Shown here: positions 45,753-56,500 of the stretch, in pieces | Numbering within the stretch: position 1 is the first letter of the stretch | Layout of the letters: every line of letters starts with the position of its first letter | DNA from: Sceloporus undulatus | Taxonomy: Eukaryota > Chordata > Lepidosauria > Squamata > Phrynosomatidae | DNA: 64,000 nt | Assembly: GCF_019175285.1 (NCBI RefSeq) | Contig: NC_056527.1 | Coordinates: 110,223,836 to 110,287,835, forward strand | Direction: 5' to 3' | The notes under the pieces: model-generated | Database searches by the model: none | Told to the model about the DNA's origin: nothing | The model's input: only the letters and a program-made list of their open reading frames with translations | Made by a program: the position numbers and the translations under genes

Positions 45753-46209
45753 GCCTACTCAATCTACACAGTCCAAGGATGTAGCTATGGAGGACAGGGA
45801 GCAAAATGTGAGTACTGTATTAGTTCCCTTCAAATAAGAATTCTGCCCTTGCAAATGAAATCTTACATCAGCCCCCAAATTTCTAGCATTTCAGAGGGTG
45901 AGACACTTGAAAATTGTTCTCATTTAGAATATTTGCATTACCTGCATTTCTTCCTGTGGTCACTTTGCCTTCCCCACTTTCTTTGCATGCCTGAACTGTA
46001 TTTGCAAACGATCAACTGACGTTTTAAGTTACTGCAGTGCTAGAAATTTGAAGGGACATTTCATGTGGTGCAGAACTTTTATTTGGGGGCAATGCCCTGA
46101 TTTTGTCCCCCTGTGGCAACACCCCTGGGATGGCCAAATGTTCTCAGCCCAGCTCTTTGAGCATGCGCTAAAGCCTTTTTCTTTATGTTCAGAACAGTGT
46201 GGTCTCAAG

Positions 46210-46465
46210 CCAGTCTGGTGTAGTGATTTAAGCATCAGACTAACCGCATTGCACTTGTATAGTGCTGCTATTCCACTTTAACTGCTCTGGCTGCCTCCTG
46301 TTGCATGCAAACCTGCTAGGTGACCATAAGCAAGTCACACTCTCTCAGCCTCAGGCAATGGCAAAAGCTCAGTCTGAACAAATCTTGCCAAGAAAACCCT
46401 ATGATAGGTTTGCCTTAGGGTTGCCTAAGTTGGAAATGACCTGAAGGCACAGAACAACACAGCAT
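46210..46465 (+). repeat. tRNA-derived SINE with a family B fragment inserted
   Basis: ccagtctggtgtagtgattt to ggaaatgacctgaaggcac. Bases about 46240-46312 are MITE sequence (gctattccactttaactgct, gcctcctgttgcatg). Confidence 0.72.
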
Positions 46466-47032
46466 GCTTCCAATGCTACAATGCTGATCTGGCCAGATAT
46501 GCCGCATGTAGATTGACATGACAGGCCCATATTGCTGCCTGATGCATGGCACAAGCAAATCACAGCCTCGTTGTGAGCTTGCCTTGAGGAGAATGTCCAG
46601 CTGTGGACACAACCATCTTTATAAAATACACAGTATTTGCACAATTTCGCACACAGACACAATTTCCACGCAGAAGCTTTACAGAGTCCGCCATAGGCCC
46701 CAAAACTTTCATTCACTTTAGAGGATGTGTTTAGTAGCGGTAGCAGTGTGCTATTTTTGTTTTAGCAATTGTAGGCTAACGTTGATCTTTATACTCATTC
46801 GTTCTGTATGCAAAATGTTTATTTTTTGAGTTGACATTGTCATTTTCTTGGTCTATAAAGGATATCATTCCTCATGTAAAACCTTGCGTATGCGTCTGTT
46901 TATGTGGAGGATGGAGAGCGAATGTTGCCCCAGAATCCTCTGCCATGTTGGCCAATAAGCCTGGGATTCTGGGAGCTGGAGTCCAAAATGCTTTAAAGTC
47001 AGAGCACATTTTTTTGGGGGGGGGCACTGTCT
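46466..47032. other. No feature recognised
   Basis: Unassigned sequence between SINE and MITE copies. Confidence 0.5.
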
Positions 47033-47214
47033 TATATAGTGCTGCTGTTCCACTCTGGCTGCCTCCTGTTGCATTCTGGGGCTTGTAGTCCAGCGAGGGC
47101 CTAAGTAAGAGCTCTTTGGCTGAGAATTCTAAACGCCCTTTCCTTAAAACTACAAATCCCAGAATGCAACAGGAGGCAGCCAGAGAGCAGTTATAGTGGA
47201 ATAGAAGCGGTATA
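47033..47214. repeat. Foldback MITE family B, complete
   Basis: gctgcctcctgttgcattct against its inverse agaatgcaacaggaggcagc; two neighbouring foldbacks meet here. Confidence 0.83.
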
Positions 47215-47237
47215 AAGAGTTTAGTGAGGTAAATCTA

Positions 47238-47468
47238 GGCTGCATACAGACTGGAGAAATAACCCGGTTTGGGAGCGCTTTAACGCTTTTCTGGCTCAAG
47301 GCTATGGAATTCTGGGAGTTGGAGTTTGTTGTGGGGCCAGAGCTCCTCCCTCGCTTGGCCTCACAACAAAACTCCATCTCCCAGAATTCCATAGCCTTGA
47401 GCCAGAAAAGCGTTAAAGCGCTCCCAAACCGGGTTATTCCTCCTTTGTGGATGCAGACAGGCAGAGGA
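47238..47468. repeat. Foldback MITE family A, GC-rich variant
   Basis: Arms share cccggtttgggagcgcttta and its exact inverse, with over 90 bp of near-perfect complementarity. It directly precedes the putative first exon of the zinc-finger gene. Confidence 0.88.
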
Positions 47469-47697
47469 ATAAGAGAGGAGGAACCTTTTCTTCCCCAAAT
47501 CCCGCCCTTTTTCTTCTCCATGTGGAGAGAGAGAGAGAGAGAGGCGGAAGAGGAGGAGGCAGGCGGCGCTTTGCTGCTCATTTCCTGAGGGGGGTGTGTT
47601 GGTGTGACTGTGTGAGAGTGTGTATTGGGGGAAGAAGGGGCTCCAAAGGAAGGGGGAAGGCTGGGGAGCCTCCTCCCCCACCCAGCCACTCGCCCAG
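47460..47697 (+). promoter_or_regulatory. Probable promoter and non-coding first exon of the SCAN-KRAB-ZNF gene
   Basis: The sequence is GC- and purine-rich with a GC-box-like CCCGCCC at 47501. It ends in a strong splice donor, CGCCCAG|GTGAGTCC, after 47697. It is the best upstream partner for the acceptor at 52256-52257, giving an intron of about 4.6 kb. A foldback MITE (47238-47468) abuts it. The transcription start is not determined. Confidence 0.45.
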
Positions 47698-47979
47698 GTG
47701 AGTCCTCTGGGGAGGTTTGGCGCAGGTAGAGAGGCGACCCCAACAGGGAAGGAAGGAGGGGAGGGAGGAGAGGGATAGTTCCCTCCCCCCTGGTAATGGG
47801 GGTCTCGGTTTTATTCATGCCCCCCCCCATTCGCCTTGGAAGAGCATAGGGAAAAGAGCCAGGAATGAGTCTTCTCCGTCTCCTCTTCTCCACCTTTTCT
47901 CCCCAGTCGCCTCAAGGCCTCCCAGGGCTTCCCACACCTTCCCAGTCGGGGGGCGACGGAGTTTCCTGGCTTCCTCGCC

Positions 47980-48262
47980 TGCCTTCCTTCCTTCCTGCTT
48001 GCCTTCCTGCTTGCCTTTCCTCCTTCCTTCATGGCTTCCTTCCTTCATGGCTTCCTTCCTTCCTTCCCTCCTTCCTGCCTTCCTTCCCTCCCTCCTTCCT
48101 TTCTGCCTTCCTTCCTTCCTTCTTGTATTCCTTCCATCTAGCCTTCCTTTTTTCCTTCCTTCCTTCTTTCCTTCCTTTTTTCCTGCCTGCCTGCCTGCCT
48201 GCCCTCCCTCCCTCCCGCCTTCCTTCCTTCCTTCCTTCCTTCCTTTTTTCCTTCCTTCCTGC
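47980..48262. repeat. (CCTT)n-type pyrimidine microsatellite
   Basis: About 280 bp of cttcctt and tgcctgcc units on the plus strand. Long open frames here on both strands are artefacts. Confidence 0.95.
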
Positions 48263-48539
48263 CTTTGAACCCTTGTCTCCAAAAGGATAGTCCAACTCTC
48301 ATCCCACTGCACCTCACTGGCTCACCCCTTACTTTCTTCTCCCAACTTCGTGCTTCCTTTGTTTCCCACCTGGCTTCCAATTGCTTGGAGCTCTGCTCTT
48401 CTCATTTCTCTTTTCTTCCAGGCAGGGGTTTGATTGTCGGACTGAGACCGGGGTTTGAATCTCCTGTTGGAATTTCCTGCTTCTGAGCCAGCTTTCAAGG
48501 TACAAGGAGTGCTTTCGAGGTTTCATGAGAAGACAGGTG

Positions 48540-48650
48540 TTGTTGTTGTTTGCGTGCCTTCAAGTCTTTTCAGCCTTATGGTGACCCACAGAGTCGCCAT
48601 AAGTCTTAAGTCACCTTTAAGACAGTTAACAACAACAAACATATACAGGA
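48540..48650. repeat. tRNA-derived SINE tail fragments, inverted to each other
   Basis: gcgtgccttcaagtc (reverse) followed by gtcgccataagtc (forward). Confidence 0.55.
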
Positions 48651-48852
48651 ATCCCTTAGTTGAGAAATCCAGGCTTCAGTAGTGAGAACACAGAAAACCT
48701 TTATTCAGACAGTTATAGAGGTTCTCTCCATGGAGGTTTATGGTCAGAAGTAATCAGCAAGTGTTTGCAAAGCATAGTTAAAGCATTTGTTGGTGTTGTT
48801 AACTGCGAGTCGTCTTCGACTCATGGCAGTCCTGTGGATGAGACATCTCCAA

Positions 48853-49053
48853 GGCTGCATCCACATGGCAAAAATAATTCGGTTTGAGAGCACTTCAGCT
48901 GCTATGGCTGAATGCTATGGAATTCTGGGAACTGTAGTTTGTTGTGAGCGAGCTCCGGTGCCACAACAAACTACAGTACCCAGAATTACATAGTATTGAG
49001 ACACTGCAGTTAAAATGGTGTCAAACCGGATTATTTCTTCTGTGCAGATATGG
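48853..49053. repeat. Foldback MITE family A inside BovB
   Basis: ggctgcatccacatggcaaa and its inverse. BovB 3' sequence lies on both sides. Confidence 0.82.
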
Positions 49054-49690
49054 CCCAAGACTCCCTGTCTTCTGCTGCTTTGCTTAAATTTTGCAAACTC
49101 ATGCCCATGACCTTCTTACTTGAGTCTATCCATCTGGCATGCGGTCTCCCTCTCTTTCTACATCCCTCTACCTTTCCTAGCATTATTATCTTTTCTAATG
49201 AGCTGTGCCTTCTCATGATGTGGCCGAAGTACAATAGCTTCAATTTCATCATCGTGGCATCTAGGGATATTTCAGACTTGGTATGTTCAAGGACCCATTT
49301 GTTTGTCGTTTTGGCTTTCCATGGGATCCTCGGCACCCTTCTCCAGCACCACATTTCAAATGAGTTGATTATTTTATCCACTTTTTTCATTTTCCAGCTC
49401 TCACATCCATATATAATGATGGGGAATACCATAGCTTGGACGATTCTATCTGTAGTGCTCAGTTGTATATGTTTACTCCTTAGGCTCTTTTCTAACTCTT
49501 TCATGACTGCCCTTCCCATTCTTAGTCTCCTTATCTCTTGACTGCAGTCTCCCTTCTGTTCACTGTTTGGTCAAAGATAGGAGAAATCTTTAACCGTTTC
49601 AATTTCGTCATGGTCTAGTTTGAACTCATCTAGGTCTTCCATTTGCATTTTTGTTTTATGTTTAGCAATAAGCCTGCCTTTGAACTTTCT

Positions 49691-50647
49691 TGGAGAAATG
49701 TAAGGTACTGCACTTAGGGCTGAAAAATGAAATGCATAGATATAGGACGGGGGACACCTGGCTTAAGGAGACTACGTGTGAAAGGGATCTAGGCGTCCTA
49801 GTAGACCACAAGTTGAACATTAGTCAACAGTGATGCAGCAGCTAAAAAGGCCAATGCAATTCTAGATTGCAGCAACAGAAGTATAGTGTCTAGAACAGTG
49901 ATGGTGAACCTATGGCACGAGTGCCAGAGATGGCACTCAGAGCCCTCTCTGTGGACACATGTGCCGTCACCCCAGCACAGAGTTTGCCAGAGTTTGTTAC
50001 TAGAAAGCCAGAGGGACATGGCACTTTGCAATAAATAAGTGGTTTTGGTTTGCAGTTCGGGCACTCGGCTTCTAAAAGGTTCACCATCACTGGTCTAGAA
50101 CAAGGGAAGTAATAGTGTCACTCTATTCTGCTTTGGTTAGGCCTCACCTGAAATAATCTTGTATCCAGTTCTGGGCACCACAATTCAAAAAGGATGTTGA
50201 CAAGCTGGAGCCTGTCCAGAGGAGGGTGACCAAAATGGTGAAGGGTCTGGAAACCATGCCCTATGAGGAGAGACTTAGGGAGCTAAGTAGTTTAACGTGG
50301 AGAAGAGACGGTTAAGAGGTGATATGATTACCTTGTTTAAGTATTTGAAGGGGTATCATGTTGAGGATGGAGCAAGCCTGTTTTCTGCTGCTCCAAAGAA
50401 TAGTACCTGTAGCAATGGATGCAGGAAAAGATGTTCCAGCTCAACATTAGGAGCAACATCCTGATAGTAAGAGCTGTTCGACAGTGGAACACACTTCCTC
50501 GGAGGGTGGTGGAGTCTCCTTCTGTGGAGGTTTTTTAACAGAGGCTGGACAGCCATCTGTCGAAGGTGTTTTGATTGTGAGTTCCTGCATGGCAGGGGGT
50601 TGGACTGGATGGCCCAACCCCCTTCCAGCTCTATGATTCTATGATTC
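49691..50647 (+). mobile_element. CR1 LINE, 3' end, inside BovB
   Basis: Contains gagggtgaccaaaatggtga, ggttggactggatggccca and ends ctatgattctatgattcc, the CR1 3' hallmark. BovB reads continuously across its two edges. Confidence 0.88.
49896..50092. mobile_element. hAT MITE inside CR1
   Basis: CAGTGATGGTGAACCTATGGC and the inverse of GGTTCACCATCACTG form the ends. A perfect 8-bp duplication GTCTAGAA flanks it (49888-49895, 50093-50100). Confidence 0.92.
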
Positions 50648-50815
50648 CTTGACCTTCCTCAGCAATTGTTCCTGGTCCATGATGTTTTTCACTAGTAATA
50701 TTGTGTCACCTTCATATCTTAGATTGTTGATGTTCCTTCCTCCTATCTCCGCAGCATTCCAAGCATTCACTTCTCTTCCTTCTAATTCTAATCCTGCTCT
50801 TCAGATACCCAGATA

Positions 50816-51308
50816 TCCAATTTCAAAACTTAGGTAGGTGTCCCAAATGCAAAACATTCTTTTCAGCCCCCCTCCTCCTCTCCCCCATGATGCTCTCAAG
50901 AAACTGACCTTGGATCTTCCTGGCACAGCCTCCACTCCCTTCCCATCTACTCCTTAACCACAGAGGAATGTGGTCAACAATTTAAGCAATTAACACACTA
51001 CTATATGTTTCATTATTTAACTGCAGTACTCTGTAGCAAATAAGAAGCAAGTGCCCATTTAACCCAATAATGACTGGCAATGTGAAGGATTCAGCTCCAC
51101 ACCCCCACTGCCCCCAGCTTATGGAACCCAGGAGTCCTATTGTTTAAACTCACTCTTCCTTTCTCTCTACCTCTCTCTCCTCCCTTTCTAATTCCAGACA
51201 TACTTTCTGCCCTTTTCCTCTCCCCATACAGCCAAAGTTGGGAAACTCAGAAGTCTTATTTATTGTATTTATTTTTTACCGATTTATTTTTTACTGATTA
51301 AAATATTA
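50816..51308. other. No feature recognised
   Basis: Intron of the zinc-finger gene; no exon seen. Confidence 0.5.
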
Positions 51309-51519
51309 GTGCGTCCTTGGTATCTTCAGGGGTTAGGTTCCAGGACCACCCATAGATACCAAAATCCATGGATGCTCAAGTCCCGTTGTATACAGTGGCA
51401 TAGTAAAATGGTAAAATCAATGTGTGCTTTTTGAAATTTATATGTTTTTAAGAAATATTTTCAAGCTCTGGATGCTTGAATCCATAGATAAAAAAACCAT
51501 GGATATGGAGAGCTAACTG
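51309..51519. mobile_element. Tigger-like MITE
   Basis: gtgcgtccttggtatcttc to ggagagctaactg with TA flanks; the same family as 30431-30651. Confidence 0.72.
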
Positions 51520-52257
51520 TAGATCCAAGGATCTCAATGTGTGGTGCAATTGGTTTAGAACAGTTTGAAACAATAAGAATAATACTTAAAGGTTTAAAGC
51601 ATATTAACACTTTTTAGTTCCTGTTAACCATTTATCTTTGACAACACTTAAAAACAAGTTAAACGAATTTAAAATAATGTGAACAGTGCCTCATGCACGT
51701 CACGTATTGAATCAAATCAGTTAGGTTTTAATAAAAAGTCATGTTTTGAAACCAGTCTTGGCACCAATTCGGCTTTTGCATGGAGGGTAATATGTAAGTG
51801 GGATGTCACAGCAGAGTAGGCTTTCTCTCATATATTGTCACTATATATTGCCCCCAGTGGTGGGCCACAGAAGAAGGCCATCCAACAGTGATCATTTCTT
51901 GGGCAGGCATATATGGATTGAGGCCTACTGAAAACCCATATACCACTATTTCCCTCTACAGCCCCTCTCAAAACAGTGACAGGACATATCACTTCCTGTT
52001 GCCAATTTGAGATGGACTAGTGAAGAAAATGGACGTATTTGGGTTTGCTGTATGTGGTAGTATAGCTAGAGTAGGATTGGAGGAGAGTGATCCCTGGCTC
52101 TCATATAGTTGCTGACTCCTGCTGCAAAAGCAGTTTTTCTCTCAGGATTTTCTTGCCACTTGCCTGAGGGTAATCTTGTTTATTCACATAACAGTGTTTT
52201 TTTGTTTGTTTGCTTTCTTTTTACTGGATAACCTTCATTTCTCTCTCTCTCTCTCAG

Positions 52258-53543
52258 GTACCTGACTTCAAAAGAGAAACCACAGTGATCACTGTACAAT
52301 CAGGAGATGATTGTTCATAGGCTGAAAATAATTTCTGCTTCAAAAACCAATGTCGAGTGACAACAACCACCTATCTTCTCCCATGGAAGCTGAATCCAAA
52401 ATGACTGCTAAGCCTGGTGGACCATCCACTTGGGTTCTCAGGTTCCCTTCACCATTGGAACCAGGTGTCCAGATCAATGTTGAAATGGAAGAGAATTCAC
52501 CTCCTGTTGGAACCATTAAGGAAATCTTAAAGCGCACACGGTCTCGGAAAGACCGGATGGATCTCAGTGGAACTAGCTTGACACCCCAGTGTTGGGAAGT
52601 CCGCCAACAGGTGCTCCTGCCCACTCCAAAGGATGGGGAAGCTGGCAATGAAATATCTGAGGAGATTCTGGAGGATGATATTGAGATTTGTGTGGTCCCT
52701 TTTGAAAATGGCTGTGACCCCAAAGAAGAGAGGGTGAAAAAAACTGAGGTGATGGTTGGGCCCAATTGCATGATTACTATTGAAGAAGAAGAGGTTGACC
52801 TTAAAAAACTTGATTCCCCAAAACCTGAGGTTGTGTTGGAAGATGAAATTGAGGCCTGTGTGGTATGTTCTGAAGAAGAGAATAACCCCCGGAAAGAAGA
52901 AACTCAAACTATGGTCAAAGATGTAGGTTGTATTGGAGACTTTGTGGAATCCCTTGAAGACACAGCCCACCCAAAAATAGAAAAGGCCACTCAAACTGAC
53001 ATTATGGAGGAGAACATCTCTAAGGTCTGTGAGGTCTGTGCCCAGAAAGCAGCTGACTCAAAAGAAGAGGACTTGACACAACTTGAGGAGAATAACCAGA
53101 TTAGTGTGTCTTCCTCGCAAAAGACCAAAGATTCTAAAGGAGAAGAAGCAGCACGACTTGAGAAAGAACCACGAGAGCCTTATAAGAACCCAGATGCTGG
53201 AGAGAAAGGAGATGATGGAAAAGCTGAGCCAACCATCTTGGAAGGGGGAATTGTAATGGAGACTGCTCGCCAGGGCTTCAGGTGGTTTCGCTACCAAGAA
53301 GCTGAGGGCCCACAAAATGCTTACAGGCAACTTCAGGAACTTTGCCATCTCTGGCTGAAGCCAGAGAGCCGTACCAAGGAACAGATTCTTGAGCTGCTGG
53401 TCCTAGAGCAATTTTTGGCCATTTTGCCTCAAGAAATACAGACCTGGTTATGGCAGCAGCACCCAGAGACATGCACTCAGGCTGTTGACCTGGTAGAAAA
53501 TTTCCTGACAGGACTTTCTTTGCTTGAGAGACATGGGGCGAAG
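52258..53543 (+). CDS. SCAN-KRAB-ZNF exon: short 5' UTR, acidic N-terminus and SCAN domain
   Basis: The acceptor follows a (CT)n polypyrimidine tract. The first 92 bases are untranslated and the ATG is at 52350. It encodes residues 1-398 and ends in phase 0 after LLERHGAK at GTGAGA. The region before SCAN is unusually long and repeats a pattern of an acidic run, a Cys-containing core (IEICVV, IEACVVC, VCEVC) and a KEE stretch. Confidence 0.9.
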
Positions 53544-56500
53544 GTGAGAAATTCCCAACAGGGATGCTGTATGGCCTCATCACAAAGCACATTTAGTGGC
53601 TGTGGTGTGGCACATTAGTACATCCAGAGTTTCAGAAGTGGGGTTGAGATGACATAGTTTAGCCCAGAGCTTGCTGGTGGCAAGCAGCATGCCTAAGTCT
53701 GAGGGTGAATGAAGAGGAAGGTTTTCCTAAGGGTTGCATCACTACAACAATTGACAGGCATATTGGGAATGAAGCAGAATTAGTGCTTCTGGGACAGTTT
53801 AGGTTGATGTATATAAGTTTGTGACAGAGAGAAACCTAAGTTGTCTCATCTGATGTCAAGGCTACATGTACTCTGCATTTAAAATAAAACAACAATCATA
53901 ATCAAATACAGATAAATTGCACAATGAGAAAAATTATGCATATCAGTATGTTTCATTTTCTTGGTTAATCAATTTGGCAAGGAATCACATTTGGCAGAAA
54001 AGCAGGATATAAACCAAATTAATAAGATCCCTGCAAAAGGTATTTACTAAATCTTTGCTCATCTCCATCCTTTGATTTGGCACTCTTTTGGTGCATTTCT
54101 GTGATGCTTTCTGATTTATTGTTCAGCCATATAGACTAGTTATAAAAGTGAAAAGATTGAGGTGTCTAGAATCCTTAATATTTATCCCAATTCCATGTTT
54201 TTCTGCAATGTCTAAAACTTTGACAGTGCTGGCCATTTTCTTTGGATGAATAACAGAAGGGAGCATTGCTTGTTCCAAGACTAATGAAAGATCAGACACA
54301 CATGAATGGCTTAATTAAGGTAGGGTAGATACTATTTTCCAAAAAAGCAGTGGGTGAATTATATATCTTTTAAAATTGTACTGTTTCAGGCACTAGTGAC
54401 TTTTGAAGAGGTGGCTATGTATTTCTCTAAAGAACAGTGGTGTCTCCTGGATGAAACTCAGAGGAAGATCTACCGGGACATCATGCTTGAGAATTATGAG
54501 AATGTCAAGTCACTAGGTGAGAACTGGCTGTGTGGGGGCTAGGAACTTTCCTTCAGGACTTACTATATTTACCTTTAAAGCCCTACATGGCTTGGGCCCA
54601 ACCTATCCAAGGGATCGTCGACTTCCTTATAATCCGCCCCGTACTCTCAGGTCCTCTGGGAACTTCCCAGAGGGCCTTTTCTGTGGAACGGCCTCTGCCG
54701 GATGAGATCTATCAAATCACCAACTTAGACAGCTTCAAGAAAGCTATCAAGATGGATCTCTTCCGGCAGGCCTTTCCAGAATAAACTACTTGGCCATGTG
54801 GTGAGTGCCCCCCCCATATATATATATTATAACTCTGCCACTTTTATTTGTTTTAATTGTTATGTAATTTTAAATTCTGTATTGTTTAATTGTCTTTTAA
54901 GGGGGGATATTTTTTATATATGGATGTATTTTAACTCTTGTAAGCCACTTTGATTGTTTTTAACAAAAAGCGGGATATAAATAAAAGTTTTATTAAATTA
55001 TTATATTGGTGTACATGGGGTTGACCTTGAAGACTGGCTAGATTTACAGAAGGTAACAGGCTAACCCTCCATGCAAGGCTTGTGCCTTGTGAGATACAAG
55101 CCTAATGCAAAAAGGCTAAGCTGGTTGACCCACACCTAGGACATACCAGTGTTTGGGGGAAGTTACTTTTCTTAGACATCAAATTTCAGAAGTTCCCTAT
55201 GTGATCAGTAGCTGGAGGATTCTAAGATTTGTAGCCTCCCCACAATAACCTCTCCAAGCTTTTAAATATACAGCTACACTATTCAGATGTGCTAGATATT
55301 ATGTGTAGCTTTTAAAAGTGCAAATGGCTGCAAATGCATGTTATTGATCAATATGCACTAACTAACTTTTAGTCAGTAGTGGAAGTGCATTTATTAGGGA
55401 AGAAATGCCAAAGTACATGCATGTATTGTGGAAAACACATCTGGAAAATGTGCTCAAATTTGCTTTCAAGAAAAGAAAATGAAGGCTTGTAACCTGATGC
55501 AAACAAAGGGTGGGACCGGAACGCAGGTGGAATTCAGAGAAACTCAATAAAATTTGGCTGTTAGTCACTGCAGTGCTATAGAACCTATATGAGTTTGCCC
55601 ATGTCTTTAGATCTTCTGGGAAGCCCTTCCTGTCTTTCCCATCACATTTGGTGAGAACATGGGTCAGGGCCTCCTTGGTGGCTGCTCTCAGGCTCTGAAA
55701 CTTGCTTCCCAGTGTGGACAGACTGATACCCTCCTTGCTATTATTTCATAGCCAAGTGAAGACTGAAGCCAGATTGCTAAGGGATGCTGGTTACAGTGAG
55801 CACACAACGTCCTTGTTAACAGCTTCACTGGCTGCCAGTCTGTTTCCAGGCACAATTCAAAGTGCTGGTTATGACCTATAAAACCTCACGTGGCTCAGGC
55901 CCAGGCTGTTTCTAGGACCAAATTTTTCACCATGAGCCTGACCAAGCTCTAAAATCTGCAGGGAATGTACTTTTCTCCATCCCACTGCCTTTACTGGCAT
56001 GGTTGGTAGGAACACAGGAGAAGGCCGTCTTTGTGGCTGCTCCCACACTTTGAATCTTCCTTCCTAAGGGAGTTAGGTTGGTTCCTCCTTTCTTTTCCTT
56101 TTGGCAACAGATTAAGACCATTATTTTCCAGCAAGCTTTTGCAGACAGATTCTAACCAAAATGGCTTTTATGGTGATGTATTTTTTAAATCTGTTTTAAA
56201 GTATGATTTCAGTTGCTTTTAATTAAATTGTTATTTAATAGCCTTTTAATTGAATAGTTATTTAATACTGTTTTAATCTCAAAATTGTATATTTTAAAGC
56301 TATATGTGTTTTATTGTATTCTGTTTTTGGTAAGCTGCCTTGAGTCCTGGCCTGGGAGAAAGGAGGGATATAAATAAAGGGAAGGATAGATGAAGAAGTT
56401 TATGTTTCAGCAGGCTCGGAGGAAAAGGGCTTTTCATGTGCTATGTTATTTATATTTTGTTTTTGTTTTTTTAATGGTTGTGCTTTGAATGGTCTTTAAT

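Larger units (their letters stand above)
48793..50815 (-). mobile_element. RTE-BovB LINE, 3' part, host of nested insertions
   Basis: The minus strand encodes MVFPIIIYGCESWKMKKVDK, MWCWRRVPRIPWKAK and MLGKVEGCRKRGRPHARWID, the BovB ORF2 C-terminus, over an open stretch of 162 codons (49031-49519). It is interrupted by a family A MITE (48853-49053) and a CR1 (49691-50647), and resumes at 50648. Confidence 0.9.

Noticed and set aside
47150-47893. 247-codon minus-strand frame across the zinc-finger promoter region
   Set aside because: It covers two foldback MITEs and GC-rich leader sequence; no domain, and antisense to the likely first exon.
47815-48312. Long open frames rich in Lys/Gly/Arg/Glu (minus strand) and in Leu/Pro/Ser (plus strand)
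   Set aside because: They are translations of the (CCTT)n microsatellite, open only because the repeat lacks stop codons.
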